In this document: in pieces, positions 1-11,555 of the stretch | Layout: each line of letters opens with the position of its first letter | How positions within the stretch are numbered: the stretch's first letter is position 1 | NCBI RefSeq assembly: GCF_013003915.1 | Contig: NZ_JABAIV010000002.1 | Span: 806,001-870,000, forward strand | Source of the DNA: Telluria aromaticivorans | GTDB lineage: Bacteria; Pseudomonadota; Gammaproteobacteria; Burkholderiales; Burkholderiaceae_D | Direction of reading: 5' to 3' | DNA: 64,000 nucleotides | The notes under the pieces: model-generated | Seen by the model: the letters and a program-made list of their open reading frames with translations, nothing else | Told to the model about the DNA's origin: nothing | Database searches by the model: none | Made by a program: the position numbers and the translations under genes

Positions 1-1151
<1,151 letters not shown>

Positions 1152-1200
1152 GTGACGCTGGCGTCACGCACGCTTCACTTGGGCGTAACAATGCCAGTGG

Positions 1201-1310
1201 CATTGTTCCGGCCTGCGCCGGGACGACGGGCTACTGCTAACGCAGAAACACCGGAACGAGATTCCATCGTTAGTTTAAAAACCGTCGTTCCGGCGAAGGC
1301 CGGAACCTAA
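1201..1310. repeat. REP/BIME-like palindromic repeat, family A copy 1
   Basis: The parE-parC gap holds two copies of a palindromic core. One is an imperfect copy around 1205-1228 (gttccggcctgcgccggga). The other is a perfect 8-bp stem at 1287-1306, GTTCCGGC and GCCGGAAC around a GAAG loop. Each copy has GACG/CGTC at one shoulder and CCTAAT at the other. The same core recurs at about 3771-3899, 22151-22247 and 48140-48283, always between genes. Such paired REP units can stabilise mRNA or act as weak terminators; that role is inferred. A separate perfect 7-bp hairpin (1152-1167) directly follows the parE stop codon. Confidence 0.75.
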
Positions 1311-1357
1311 TTTCGCACTGCCGCCACCAGCACCCGCAAAGAATTGAACACGCAATC

Positions 1358-3703
<2,346 letters not shown>

Positions 3704-3709
3704 ATGAAG

Positions 3710-3738
3710 CGCCGGCTGGATACCGGCGTTTTTTTTCG
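3710..3738 (+). terminator. Rho-independent terminator of parC
   Basis: A GC stem CGCCGG (3710-3715) pairs with CCGGCG (3723-3728) across a 7-nt loop and is followed at once by a run of nine T. It starts 7 nt after the parC stop codon. Confidence 0.9.
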
Positions 3739-3770
3739 TGTCACTGACGGTAGCATCCGGGTGTTCGCTA

Positions 3771-3899
3771 AAATTAGGTTCCCGCCTGCGCGGGAACGAC
3801 GTGCTTAAGCTAACCCTTGTAGCGTTTGTGCCATTAGCTCAGAGACCGTCATTCCCGCCACTGGCGGAAATGACTTCCCGCGAAGGCGGGAACCCAAGT
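3771..3899. repeat. REP/BIME-like repeat, family A copy 2
   Basis: Three palindromic units occupy the parC-downstream gap. There is a perfect 8-bp stem GTTCCCGC/GCGGGAAC at 3778-3797, a middle unit at about 3847-3872 (GTCATTCCCGCC...GGCGGAAATGAC), and a third unit GTTCCCGCC-type in opposite orientation at 3875-3893. The outer ends AATTAGGTTCC and GGAACCCAAGT are inverted relative to each other. This is the same family as the repeats near 1201, 22151 and 48140. Confidence 0.75.
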
Positions 3900-3925
3900 C
3901 CGCAGCAACCCAGTAGCACCAGCAA

Positions 3926-3954
3926 ACAAAAACGCCGGCTCGCAAGCCGGCGTT
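3926..3954 (-). terminator. Rho-independent terminator for the minus-strand Ala/Lys-rich protein gene
   Basis: A perfect 10-bp stem AACGCCGGCT/AGCCGGCGTT with a 4-nt loop spans 3931-3954. On the minus strand it is followed by TTTTTG, and it starts 19 nt after the stop codon of the gene at 3974-4462. Confidence 0.9.
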
Positions 3955-3973
3955 CTCATTCAAACAGCAGTAC

Positions 3974-4462
3974 TTAGTGCTTCGCAGCCGCCTTGTGCAC
4001 TTCGGCAGTCGCTTCCGCGCGGACCTGTTCGGTCTTGGCTGCAGCAGTTGCCTTGTCGGCTGCTGCCTCGACCTGGGTCTTGAGCAGCTTTTCGTCGGCC
4101 TTGATCATTTTCTTGCTGGCCTTCAGGTTGGCATCGGCCATCTTTTCCTGGCCCTTGGCGACTGCCTTGGCACGGTCTTCCGGATCGGCTTCAGCGATCT
4201 TCTCGGCCACGTCGGCCTGCTTCTCGACTGCATCGGCGTGGGCCTTGGACTTCTTCTCGTTGGCGTTGGCAGCTGCCTTGTTCACTTTCTCGTCCGCCTT
4301 GGTGGCGACCTTCATTTCCTTCGACTCCGCCTTGGCGATGTCCTTCTCGGCGCCCGCTTCGGCTTTGACGACGGCCTTGGTGGCAGGGGCGGTGGTGGTG
4401 ACCTGGGCGGTGGCTGCGGTAGCGAACAGGCCGGCGATGAGGGTGGCGATCAGTTTGTTCAT
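3974..4462 (-). CDS. Exported alanine/lysine-rich helical protein, function unknown
   Basis: I do not recognise a defined family. The 162-residue product begins with a clear Sec signal peptide (MNKLIATLIAGLFATAATAQ, cleavage likely after Ala-Thr-Ala). The rest is almost entirely Ala, Lys, Glu and Asp arranged in helix-forming stretches (KAEAGAEKDIAKAESKEMKVATK), so it should be a long, highly charged helix or coiled coil in the periplasm. The ATG at 4460-4462 is chosen because AGGATC lies 6 nt upstream and the signal peptide begins there; an upstream in-frame ATG would add 38 residues without any signal. It is a single-gene unit with its own terminator. Such composition resembles histone-like or envelope stress proteins only superficially. 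Confidence 0.8.
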   Translation of the reverse strand: MNKLIATLIAGLFATAATAQVTTTAPATKAVVKAEAGAEKDIAKAESKEMKVATKADEKVNKAAANANEKKSKAHADAVEKQADVAEKIAEADPEDRAKAVAKGQEKMADANLKASKKMIKADEKLLKTQVEAAADKATAAAKTEQVRAEATAEVHKAAAKH

Positions 4463-4604
4463 GGTGGATCCTTTCAGTGGTTCTATAAGCAGATCAGTTC
4501 GTCTGCGAAATCGTTTTTCTGTGCTGATGAGTTCAGAATACGCATTCGCCACGTCTGGGTCTGTTGCCCAGCCCACTTAGCCCCGTCCAAGTTGTAAGCA
4601 AACT

Positions 4605-6020
4605 TTACTGTCGAGCTGGCCCCGCATACAGGTCGATGATGTCGGTGATGCCGTCCTGGCACACCGGGCAGAACGCCTCGCTGCGGTCGAACATCAGGCA
4701 TTGCATGGCCGGACGGTAGTAGCCGCTGGCTTCGTAGTTCGCGCCTTCGAAGGCGCCGACCGCGTGGCGGTGCGGCTTGCCCGCGAACAGCGCCTGGGTG
4801 GCGCGCAGGTCTTCGCGGAACAGTGCATTCATCTCGGACTCGGGCCGATTGGCCGCACGCAGGGCTGCGCGCTTCTTCTGGTAGGCGCGCGAGGCTTCCT
4901 CGTATTCGGCCTTGGGCCAGGCGGTCGGCAGCGGCGTGCCGGTTTTCACGTGGCGCTTCCATTTGACGCTGGCCGGGTCGCGCAGCGCCGTGACGTTCGG
5001 CTCCCAAGGTTCCATGCGCGTGCTTGCAGCCGCATAGGCGACCGGCGAGGTGTAGTACTCGTCGGCCAGGCCCGCGAAATGGTGGCCGAATTCGTGCACG
5101 AACAGGTAATTTGCCCATTCGTTGCCGGCAGCCACGGTGCTGAACTGGCCAAAGATGCCGCCGCCGCCATACGTCTCGTTGTTCACCAGGATCTCGATGA
5201 ATTCATAAGGCGCGTGCTGGGCGATGTCGCGCAGCGCGCGGTTATCCAGGGTGAGCACATAGCGCTCGCTGCCGAAGATGTCGTAGCGCGTGCCCAACGG
5301 GGAGGCACGGTGCACGCCGGTGGAGGGGCGGCTGATGCCCGACTCGCTGGTCGGCACCGCCAGTGCCCAGACATTGAAGCTGGTGGCGCGTTCGCGGAAG
5401 GGCGAGACCGAGAACAGGTGTTTGGTGAGACGGCGCGCATCGAGCTCGAATTTCTTCATGTCGCCAGCCGTGTAGCCGTCACCCATGATCAGGAGGTCGA
5501 CCTTGTCGGCCGAGGGGCCGCTGGTGTGGATCGCGATCGGTGTCGCCGGCGCAGCAGGCTGCTTCTTCACGACCTCTTGCGCGTCAGTGTCGACGTCGAC
5601 GCTCCAGGCGACCGAGAACTGGTTGCGCTCGTCGCGCTTGAGGATGCGCACGCGCACCGGGCGGTCGGGTTTGGGGAAGCGCACCGATTCCTGGAAGCTG
5701 CGGCTGATCTTGTTTGCCTCTTCCGTCGTGCGCCATTCGCCGAAGATGGTCGAGAAGCCGCGCGAGTACAGCAGGTCGCCGGTCTTCGCGTCCACCACCT
5801 CGACCCGGTTCTGGCCGCGGTCGGTCGCGTCGATATTGCGCGCGGTACTGCCTGGCCATGGCAGCGGTTCGATGACGACGCGCTCCAGCGCGTAGCCGTC
5901 TTGCAGCGCATTGCCGCTGTGGGCGTAGTCGACGCGGACGGTGGCCGGCTGGGCTGCACAGGCTGCGCCGGCGGCCAGCGCCAGTGCGGCAGCAAGGAAG
6001 TGGAAAGCGAAACGGTTCAT
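4605..6020 (-). CDS. M64-family (IgA peptidase-like) secreted zinc metallopeptidase
   Basis: This 471-residue protein has a cleavable signal peptide (residues 1-22, ending ACAAQ). An N-terminal beta-rich domain (about 25-145) matches the M64 N-terminal domain type, followed by a catalytic domain from about 165 to the end. The zinc site is HEFGHHFAGLADEY at 309-322: His309, Glu310 (general base) and His313, with Asp320 placed as in the M64 HExxHxxGxxD pattern. C-terminal cysteines (CLMFDRSEAFCPVC) may form disulfides. The family was named for an IgA-cleaving Clostridium ramosum enzyme, but environmental homologues are general exoproteases. It stands alone on the minus strand; no obvious terminator was seen. 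Confidence 0.88.
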   Translation of the reverse strand: MNRFAFHFLAAALALAAGAACAAQPATVRVDYAHSGNALQDGYALERVVIEPLPWPGSTARNIDATDRGQNRVEVVDAKTGDLLYSRGFSTIFGEWRTTEEANKISRSFQESVRFPKPDRPVRVRILKRDERNQFSVAWSVDVDTDAQEVVKKQPAAPATPIAIHTSGPSADKVDLLIMGDGYTAGDMKKFELDARRLTKHLFSVSPFRERATSFNVWALAVPTSESGISRPSTGVHRASPLGTRYDIFGSERYVLTLDNRALRDIAQHAPYEFIEILVNNETYGGGGIFGQFSTVAAGNEWANYLFVHEFGHHFAGLADEYYTSPVAYAAASTRMEPWEPNVTALRDPASVKWKRHVKTGTPLPTAWPKAEYEEASRAYQKKRAALRAANRPESEMNALFREDLRATQALFAGKPHRHAVGAFEGANYEASGYYRPAMQCLMFDRSEAFCPVCQDGITDIIDLYAGPARQ

Positions 6021-6140
6021 GGATGCCCTCGTACAGGAAGATCATCCATTGTACTGCCGGCCCGCGGCGGTTTTTACGAAAGCCGGGATAATGCGGGATA
6101 CGAGATCATGGCGCGCATGCGCTACCGGACCAGGAGGAAT

Positions 6141-6467
6141 ATGACGGTCGAGAATCCACACGTCGTCGATTTCATCAGCATCGATGGTGGCTCGGGCGAC
6201 ATCGTGCTGACGATGACCGACGACTTGCCATGGGAAGGCGACCACGGGCATTTGATGGCGCTGCAGGAAAAGCTGAACGGCTACCTGTCCTTCATCGAAA
6301 GCGGCGAATTGCTGGCCTCACGGCCTGAAGCGGCAGGCCGACGTGTGCGCATCACCCTCGTGCACCGTGAACCGCTTACCAGCATTGCCCTGCGCTTCCT
6401 CGGGAGCGCGGAGGAGATCATCCTTGACGCCGGCTTCGGGTTTACCTGGCGGCATCTGCCCGGCTAG
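6141..6467 (+). CDS. Small conserved protein of the DUF6572 type
   Basis: The 108-residue product (MTVENPHVVDFISIDGG...) contains the VVDFISID / GDIVLTMTDDLPWE / HLMALQEKLNGYL pattern I associate with DUF6572 proteins. These are small cytosolic proteins of unknown function, often near immunity or metabolic genes. AGGAGGA directly upstream of ATG 6141 fixes the start; the frame is open far upstream but that extension is antisense to the M64 gene. Its 3' end overlaps the convergent cyanophycinase gene by 26 bp. Confidence 0.8.
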   Translation: MTVENPHVVDFISIDGGSGDIVLTMTDDLPWEGDHGHLMALQEKLNGYLSFIESGELLASRPEAAGRRVRITLVHREPLTSIALRFLGSAEEIILDAGFGFTWRHLPG

Positions 6468-7725
6468 CATCGGAGGCGGATGCCGCCACGGTATCGGCCT
6501 GCCGGTACTGGTAGAGCGGGCGCTGCACCACGATCGGCCGGATATCCAGGCGCAGCTTGTAGACCGAGTACTGCTCGGTAAGCGCGGACATGTAGCCGAC
6601 ACTCTCGCCCGTGCGGGTCAGCTTGAATTCGAACCCCAGGTCGGGCTGGATGCCGTGCGCGCTGTCGAACGACAAACCGATGGCCTCGGGCTGGTCGCTG
6701 TCGATCAGCCGGGCCATCAGGTCGACCACCGTGCTGTTGCCGAGGATGTCGGCCGAGAACAGTGGTTCTCGGTAATAGGGTTTGGCCGGATCGATGCGGT
6801 TCTCCGCCTTGTCTGGCGAGGGCGTGAACGACTGGCTGGCGAGGCTGAAACGGTCGCCGTTGTCCAGGTAGCTCAGGCGCACGTTGCTGACGTGGAGCGG
6901 CCCGTACTGCGCCACCGCCTTCGACAAATCGACCAGCAGCGCGCCGCGATAGCCGATCACTTCGACCTCGCGGTTCGGCCCCACGACGATCGCGGTGTTC
7001 TCGTCGACGCCGAGGCCGATCTTGTATCCCTTCTTGAGCATGGCCGGCACCATGCGCGCGAAGCGGCCGCGCACCAAGAGGTGCTGGTCGATGAAGACGT
7101 CTTCGCCGATAAAACCCAGGCCCGGCGTGATTTCCTTGCCGTCGTCGAGGCCGAGCTTGAGCGTGGCCAGCACCGTCTTGGGATGGCCGAACATGGTGCT
7201 GCTCATGATGGCGGCGCCGGCACTGGTACCGGCGATGAGGCCGCCGCGCCGGTACATCTCCCATAGCGCGTCGAGCATGCGGGTATTGCTGCCGTCCGCG
7301 CGGCGCAGGGCGCGCGTGATGCGGCCCTGGTCGCCGCCGGCAAAGAAGGCGCCGCTGGCCGAGCGCACAGAGGCTGCCAGGGCCGGATCGTCGGCGGCGG
7401 CCTGGTAGTCGGTACCGGCAAGGTGGGTTGCGACCGGCACGAAAAAGGCTTTCGCACCGTAGTGGTTGAAACGCTCGACCAGGGCTTTGCCGGCTTTGTC
7501 GGGATTGGCGGAAGCCGAGGCGAAGACGGCAATGCGGGCGCCCTTGCCGCCCGCGAGCTGGACCATGCGTTCCCATACGGCTGCGTTATCGCTGCGAAGC
7601 GCGCCGCCGATGATGACGAGCGAGCCCTTGGGTTGCGGCGCTTCTGAAGCACCAAGGGATTGGCTCGTCAGTAAGGCGATCGCGAGCAGTGCACGGGCGA
7701 CAAGATGGACGGCGGCCTGGAACAT
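6442..7725 (-). CDS. Exported cyanophycinase-like peptidase (family S51)
   Basis: The 427-residue protein has a hydrophobic N-terminal signal (about 1-26) and then a peptidase S51 domain. Visible marks are GSLVIIGGALR near the start of the domain, GAFFAGGDQGRITRAL, the nucleophile elbow GTSAGAAIMS with Ser168, and GLGFIGEDVFIDQHLLVRGR. These are the hallmarks of cyanophycinase, which releases beta-Asp-Arg dipeptides from cyanophycin. The signal peptide suggests an extracellular or periplasmic enzyme feeding on external polymer, unlike cytosolic CphB. The C-terminal 120 residues are a family extension of unclear role. No cyanophycin synthetase is in the window. Specificity for cyanophycin rather than another peptide is inferred. 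Confidence 0.85.
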   Translation of the reverse strand: MFQAAVHLVARALLAIALLTSQSLGASEAPQPKGSLVIIGGALRSDNAAVWERMVQLAGGKGARIAVFASASANPDKAGKALVERFNHYGAKAFFVPVATHLAGTDYQAAADDPALAASVRSASGAFFAGGDQGRITRALRRADGSNTRMLDALWEMYRRGGLIAGTSAGAAIMSSTMFGHPKTVLATLKLGLDDGKEITPGLGFIGEDVFIDQHLLVRGRFARMVPAMLKKGYKIGLGVDENTAIVVGPNREVEVIGYRGALLVDLSKAVAQYGPLHVSNVRLSYLDNGDRFSLASQSFTPSPDKAENRIDPAKPYYREPLFSADILGNSTVVDLMARLIDSDQPEAIGLSFDSAHGIQPDLGFEFKLTRTGESVGYMSALTEQYSVYKLRLDIRPIVVQRPLYQYRQADTVAASASDASRADAAR

Positions 7726-7732
7726 ACAGCTT

Positions 7733-7772
7733 CCTTCTCGATTGAAACCATCCTAAGCCTGATTCGAGAAGG
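7733..7772. promoter_or_regulatory. Inverted repeat in the 5' leader of the cyanophycinase gene
   Basis: CCTTCTCGA (7733-7741) and TCGAGAAGG (7764-7772) form a perfect 9-bp inverted repeat with a 22-nt spacer, 7 nt upstream of the cyanophycinase start. It could be an operator or a leader hairpin. The sequence shows only the symmetry; function is not established. Confidence 0.35.
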
Positions 7773-7793
7773 GTGTCGCCGTGTTGCGACTGC

Positions 7794-8231
7794 TCAGGAC
7801 AAATAAATGTTCGGGAAGTAACGTTCCATCAGGGTCTCGGGCTGCTTGGGCGCGGTGAAGCCGAAGCGCTCGTAGAGGCCATGCGCGTCATTGGTGGCGA
7901 GCGTGAAGCGGCGCAGCTTTTGCAGGCTGGGATGGCGCAGCACAACGCCGACCAGCTGCTTTCCATAACCCTGGCCGCGGTATTCCGGCAGCACGAACAG
8001 GTCGACGAGGTTGGCGAAGGTGGCGAAATCGGTGATGACCCGCGCGAACCCGATCTGGCGTCCGTCGAGGTAGGCGCCGAAACAGAGCGAGTTTTCGATG
8101 GCGCGCTCGACGACCGGGCGCGAAATGCCGATGGCCCAGGTTGCCTGCTCGCTCAGGAAGCGGTAGATCATCGGAATGTCGAGCTGCGTCTGGTCGGTAC
8201 TGACCTGGAAGCTGGAATCGTTGGTAATCAT
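7794..8231 (-). CDS. GNAT-family N-acetyltransferase
   Basis: A 145-residue GCN5-type acetyltransferase. The core beta4-alpha3 segment reads LVDLFVLPEYRGQGYGKQLV, with the acetyl-CoA pyrophosphate loop RGQGYG at 85-90, and LYERFGF near the C-terminus is the typical last helix-strand. It would transfer acetyl from acetyl-CoA to an amine; the substrate cannot be told. The ATG at 8229-8231 fits the usual family start (MITNDSSFQVSTD). An in-frame TTG/ATG 17-20 codons upstream is possible, but none of the starts has a strong ribosome binding site. Confidence 0.85.
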   Translation of the reverse strand: MITNDSSFQVSTDQTQLDIPMIYRFLSEQATWAIGISRPVVERAIENSLCFGAYLDGRQIGFARVITDFATFANLVDLFVLPEYRGQGYGKQLVGVVLRHPSLQKLRRFTLATNDAHGLYERFGFTAPKQPETLMERYFPNIYLS

Positions 8232-8334
8232 GGGAACCGTTCTAGCGAAAAAATCAATTCTAGCGCTGTTTGCATGATGCATAACATTCAATTGAACGCT
8301 CGGGGCAATGCCTGGCGGGCGTCCATCGCACAGC

Positions 8335-8940
8335 TCATCCGTTGCGCAGGTAGCGCTCCGGCAGCTGCAGTGCCGCGTCTTCCGCCCGCCATAGCAGGCT
8401 CAGCACGTACCAGCGCTTGCCATCATGGACCAGCTGAATGCTGTTGACGCCGCGCATGAACGGCTTGGCATCGTTCGCCGCGTGCCGCGCTTCATAGGTG
8501 CTGAAGACGTGGGCGACCTGGCCAAAGGTCTCGACCCTGCGCGCCAGTTCGGTCTCGAAGAAACCCGTCGTCGCGAAGGCCTTGGTGTTGCGGGCGATGT
8601 AGTCGTCGGGCGTCATCATCCGCAGCGGATAGCTGCCGTCGGGACGCATGCCGATCGCGGCCATGCGGCCTTCCGGGGCAAACAGGGAACGCATGCGGTT
8701 CCAGTCGCGCGGCGCGCCGGCCGGGCCGGAAATGACCTCGTAGACCGCGGCGACGATGGCATCGATCGAGGCGACGTCGGCCGGGCGGGCTGCGGGCATG
8801 GCGGGTGTTGCTGGTGCAACGGGAGCCGCCGGTGCCGCTAGCGCGGCTGGCGCCGTGGGTGCCGCCTGTTGCGCCATTGCCGGCACGCAGGCCGCCATCG
8901 TCAACGCTGCCGCCAGGCCGAGCTGGGCCAATCGATGCAT
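8335..8940 (-). CDS. Exported NTF2/SnoaL-like protein
   Basis: The 201-residue protein opens with a signal peptide (MHRLAQLGLAAALTMAACVPAMAQQ), followed by an Ala/Pro-rich linker of about 30 residues. From about residue 55 comes a cone-shaped NTF2-like domain (DVASIDAIVAAVYEVISGPAG...GFFETELARRVETFGQVAHVFSTYEAR...INSIQLVHDGKRWYVLSLLW pattern). The Cys in TMAACVP could also make it a lipoprotein, though AMAQ looks like a normal cleavage site. The start is supported by GGGGGAGA just upstream. Enzymatic or binding role is unknown. It is divergent from argH, which starts 134 bp away. Confidence 0.8.
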   Translation of the reverse strand: MHRLAQLGLAAALTMAACVPAMAQQAAPTAPAALAAPAAPVAPATPAMPAARPADVASIDAIVAAVYEVISGPAGAPRDWNRMRSLFAPEGRMAAIGMRPDGSYPLRMMTPDDYIARNTKAFATTGFFETELARRVETFGQVAHVFSTYEARHAANDAKPFMRGVNSIQLVHDGKRWYVLSLLWRAEDAALQLPERYLRNG

Positions 8941-9074
8941 GTCTCCCCCTGCTTTATTGTCTTTTGATGAATCCGTAACGACATCATTACGCATTTCCGG
9001 AGGCTTGTCACCCACTACGGATAGGGCTTCGGCGAGCCAGTTATAATCGTGGGATACCACACTGGGACCCCACC

Positions 9075-10472
9075 ATGAACGAACAATTCTCCAAGAAAGC
9101 CGAAGCCTGGTCGGCGCGTTTCTCCGAACCCGTTTCCGATCTCGTCAAACGCTATACCGCGTCCGTCTTCTTCGACAAGCGCTTGGCGCAGTTCGACATC
9201 CAGGGTTCCCTCGCGCATGCCGAGATGCTGGCCGCGCAAGGCATCATCGGCCAGGAAGACCGCACGGAAATCGAGCGCGGCATGGCGCAGATCAAGGGCG
9301 AGATCGAAGCCGGCAGCTTCGAGTGGCTGCTGGACCTGGAAGACGTCCACCTGAACATCGAAAAGCGCCTGACCGAACTGGTGGGCGACGCCGGCAAGCG
9401 TTTGCATACCGGCCGTTCGCGCAACGACCAGGTGGCGACCGACATCCGTTTGTACGTGCGTGCGGCGATCGACGACATCCTGGTGCTGCTGGCTGGCCTA
9501 CGCAGCGCATTGACGGACCTCGCCGAGCGCCACGTCGACACCATCATGCCGGGCTTTACCCACCTGCAGGTGGCCCAACCCATCACGTTTGGGCACCACA
9601 TGCTGGCCTATGTCGAGATGTTCGGCCGCGACGCCGAGCGCATGCAGGATGCGCGCCGCCGCGTGAACCGCCTGCCGCTGGGCGCCGCCGCCCTGGCCGG
9701 CACCACCTTCCCGATCGACCGCCTGCGCGTGGCCAAGACGCTCGGCTTCGACGACGTCTGCCACAACTCGCTCGACGCAGTGTCGGACCGCGATTTTGCC
9801 ATCGAGTTCACCGCCGCAGCTTCCCTGATCATGATGCACGTCTCGCGCTTTTCGGAAGAGCTGGTCATGTGGATGAGCCCGCGCATCGGCTTCATCGACA
9901 TCGCCGACCGCTTCTGCACCGGCTCGTCGATCATGCCGCAGAAAAAGAACCCGGACGTGCCGGAACTGGCGCGTGGCAAGACCGGCCGCGTCTACGGCCA
10001 CCTGAACGGCCTGCTGGTCCTGATGAAAGGCCAGCCGCTGGCCTACAACAAGGACAACCAGGAAGACAAGGAGCCGCTGTTCGACACCGTCGACACGGTT
10101 ACTGACACGCTGCGTATCTTCGCCGACATGGCGGGCGGCATCACGGTCAAGGCCGAGAACATGCGCGCCGCCGCGCTGCAGGGCTATGCGACCGCGACCG
10201 ACCTGGCCGACTACCTGGTCAAGAAGGGCCTGCCCTTCCGCGATGCGCACGAAGCGGTGGCGCATGCGGTGCGCGCCTGCGATGTGGCGAAGGTGGATTT
10301 GTCCGAGATGTCGCTGGAAACCCTGCGTGAATTTTCGCCGCTGATCGAGCAGGATGTGTTTGCGGTGCTGACGCTGGAAGGTTCGGTGGCGGCGCGTGAT
10401 CACGTCGGTGGGACCGCGCCGGACCAGGTGCGCAAGGCGATTGAACGGGTGCGTAGTCAATTAGCCGAATGA
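9075..10472 (+). CDS. argH: Argininosuccinate lyase
   Basis: This 465-residue cytosolic enzyme splits argininosuccinate into arginine and fumarate, the last step of arginine synthesis. The aspartase/fumarase signature [11 protein letters not shown] (283-293) holds the catalytic Ser loop, and [13 protein letters not shown] and [10 protein letters not shown] are the other conserved active-site segments. Length is normal for the family. The start ATG 9075 follows CACACTGGGACCCCACC, a weak ribosome site, but N-terminal homology begins here. It stands alone; the other arg genes are not in the window. A family B hairpin begins 4 nt after the stop. Confidence 0.97.
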   Translation: MNEQFSKKAEAWSARFSEPVSDLVKRYTASVFFDKRLAQFDIQGSLAHAEMLAAQGIIGQEDRTEIERGMAQIKGEIEAGSFEWLLDLEDVHLNIEKRLTELVGDAGKRLHTGRSRNDQVATDIRLYVRAAIDDILVLLAGLRSALTDLAERHVDTIMPGFTHLQVAQPITFGHHMLAYVEMFGRDAERMQDARRRVNRLPLGAAALAGTTFPIDRLRVAKTLGFDDVCHNSLDAVSDRDFAIEFTAAASLIMMHVSRFSEELVMWMSPRIGFIDIADRFCTGSSIMPQKKNPDVPELARGKTGRVYGHLNGLLVLMKGQPLAYNKDNQEDKEPLFDTVDTVTDTLRIFADMAGGITVKAENMRAAALQGYATATDLADYLVKKGLPFRDAHEAVAHAVRACDVAKVDLSEMSLETLREFSPLIEQDVFAVLTLEGSVAARDHVGGTAPDQVRKAIERVRSQLAE

Positions 10473-10476
10473 TTTT

Positions 10477-10507
10477 GTAGGGTGGGCGGGTCTCCCGCCC
10501 ACCCTAC
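10477..10507. repeat. Family B repeat, compact palindromic copy
   Basis: A perfect 14-bp inverted repeat starting GTAGGGTGGGC, with a 3-nt loop, sits 4 nt after the argH stop. It consists of only the two ends of the longer family B elements at 45947-46119 and 54426-54561, joined head to head. It lacks a T run, so it is not a classical terminator, though the stem could still slow polymerase or protect the argH mRNA 3' end. Confidence 0.7.
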
Positions 10508-10526
10508 GCAAACCCGGAGAACTCCC

Positions 10527-11207
10527 ATGTCACCCACCAACCCCTCCATCCTCCCCGCCCGCGAATACGCCGCCTTCCTGTTCGACATGGACGGCACCAT
10601 CCTCACCTCGATCAAGTCCGCCGAGCGGGTCTGGAGCGCCTGGGCGCTCAGCCATGGGCTCGACCCGGTTGCCTTCGTACCGACCATCCACGGCAAGCGC
10701 ACCGAAGACACCATCCGCAACCTCGGCCTGCCCGGCGTCGACCCGGTGGCCCAGGCCATGTACATCGCGCTGGCGGAGATCGAGGACGTGGGTGACATCG
10801 AAGAAATTCGCGGCGTGGGCGCCTTCCTGGCCAGCCTGCCGCTTGACCGCTGGGCGATCGTCACCTCGGCCTCGCGTGCGCTGGCCACGGCGCGCATCGC
10901 CGCCGCCGGCCTGCCCCTGCCGCCCCTGTTGATCTCGGCCGAAGACGTCCGGCACGGCAAGCCGGCGCCGGATCCTTTCCTGCTGGGCGCGAAGATGCTG
11001 GGCGTGAACCCGCAGGATTGCCTGGTGTTCGAGGACACGCCGATCGGCCTGCAGGCTGCAGAGTCGGCAGGCATGGACAGCATCGTCGTCACTGCCACCC
11101 ATACGCATCCGGTCGAGACGCGCTCGGCCGGCGTGGCCGACTATGCCCACCTGCAGGCAGTGCTGACCGAGAACGGCATGCTGCGGGTACGGCGCAAGAT
11201 CCTGTAA
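10527..11207 (+). CDS. HAD-superfamily phosphatase
   Basis: A 226-residue haloacid-dehalogenase-like hydrolase. Motif I is FDMDGTI (nucleophile Asp20, acid/base Asp22), motif II is VTSAS, motif III is KPAPDPF and motif IV is VFEDTPIG. A small helical cap lies between motifs I and II (subfamily IA, beta-phosphoglucomutase/sugar-phosphatase-like). It probably dephosphorylates a small sugar or polyol phosphate in the cytoplasm; the substrate cannot be deduced. The start ATG 10527 has CGGAGA 9 nt upstream and lies outside the family B hairpin, whereas an upstream in-frame start would put the N-terminus inside it. Confidence 0.87.
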   Translation: MSPTNPSILPAREYAAFLFDMDGTILTSIKSAERVWSAWALSHGLDPVAFVPTIHGKRTEDTIRNLGLPGVDPVAQAMYIALAEIEDVGDIEEIRGVGAFLASLPLDRWAIVTSASRALATARIAAAGLPLPPLLISAEDVRHGKPAPDPFLLGAKMLGVNPQDCLVFEDTPIGLQAAESAGMDSIVVTATHTHPVETRSAGVADYAHLQAVLTENGMLRVRRKIL

Positions 11208-11229
11208 GCGCACTTCCCCGGGGCAAGCT

Positions 11230-11251
11230 CGCCCCCTTACTTGTGGGGGCG
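11230..11251 (+). terminator. Possible hairpin terminator after the HAD gene
   Basis: CGCCCCC (11230-11236) pairs with GGGGGCG (11245-11251) around an 8-nt loop, 22 nt after the HAD stop. There is no T run, so intrinsic termination is doubtful. Confidence 0.35.
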
Positions 11252-11270
11252 CGGACCAAACCCAATATAC

Positions 11271-11529
11271 ATGGTTCGGACACACAGAATGGGGGAGCGA
11301 CATCCATCGCTACAGGAACCAGAGCGGGGAATCCGGCGTCACCGCCTATGAGCTGGGCGACGATTCGATCACTATCCAGTTCACAGGAGGCGACCGCTAT
11401 CTCTACACCGGGCGCAGTGCCGGTCCCGAAAATATTGCAAAGATGCAGGAACTGGCGCGCGAAGGCCGGGGGCTGTCGACCTTCGTCAGCCAGCACATCC
11501 GGCAACGCTATGCGCGCAAGCTGAACTGA
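11271..11529 (+). pseudogene. Small KTSC-like gene, apparently frameshifted near its start
   Basis: A coding-looking frame ends at TGA 11527-11529 and reads backwards as ...DIHRYRNQSGESGVTAYELG, then DDSITIQF, GDRYLYTG, KMQELAREGRGLSTF and VSQHIRQRYARKLN. This resembles the short KTSC-like proteins (strand-rich, then helix ending in xRYxxKL). The frame contains no ATG, GTG or TTG where such a protein should begin. The ATGs at 11271 and 11289 are in another frame, and removing one G from the five-G run at 11291-11295 would join ATG 11289 to it exactly. So this is either a frameshifted gene or a sequencing error in a homopolymer. Function is unknown. Confidence 0.5.
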
Positions 11530-11555
11530 CGCACAGCGCTTGACGGCTCGGCCAC

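Noticed and set aside
4701..6140. Upstream extension of the DUF6572 frame
   Set aside because: It is antisense to the M64 peptidase. The good ribosome site and family homology begin at 6141.
10477..10507. Perfect hairpin after argH as a Rho-independent terminator
   Set aside because: There is no T run and the sequence is a member of a dispersed repeat family, so it is listed as a repeat.
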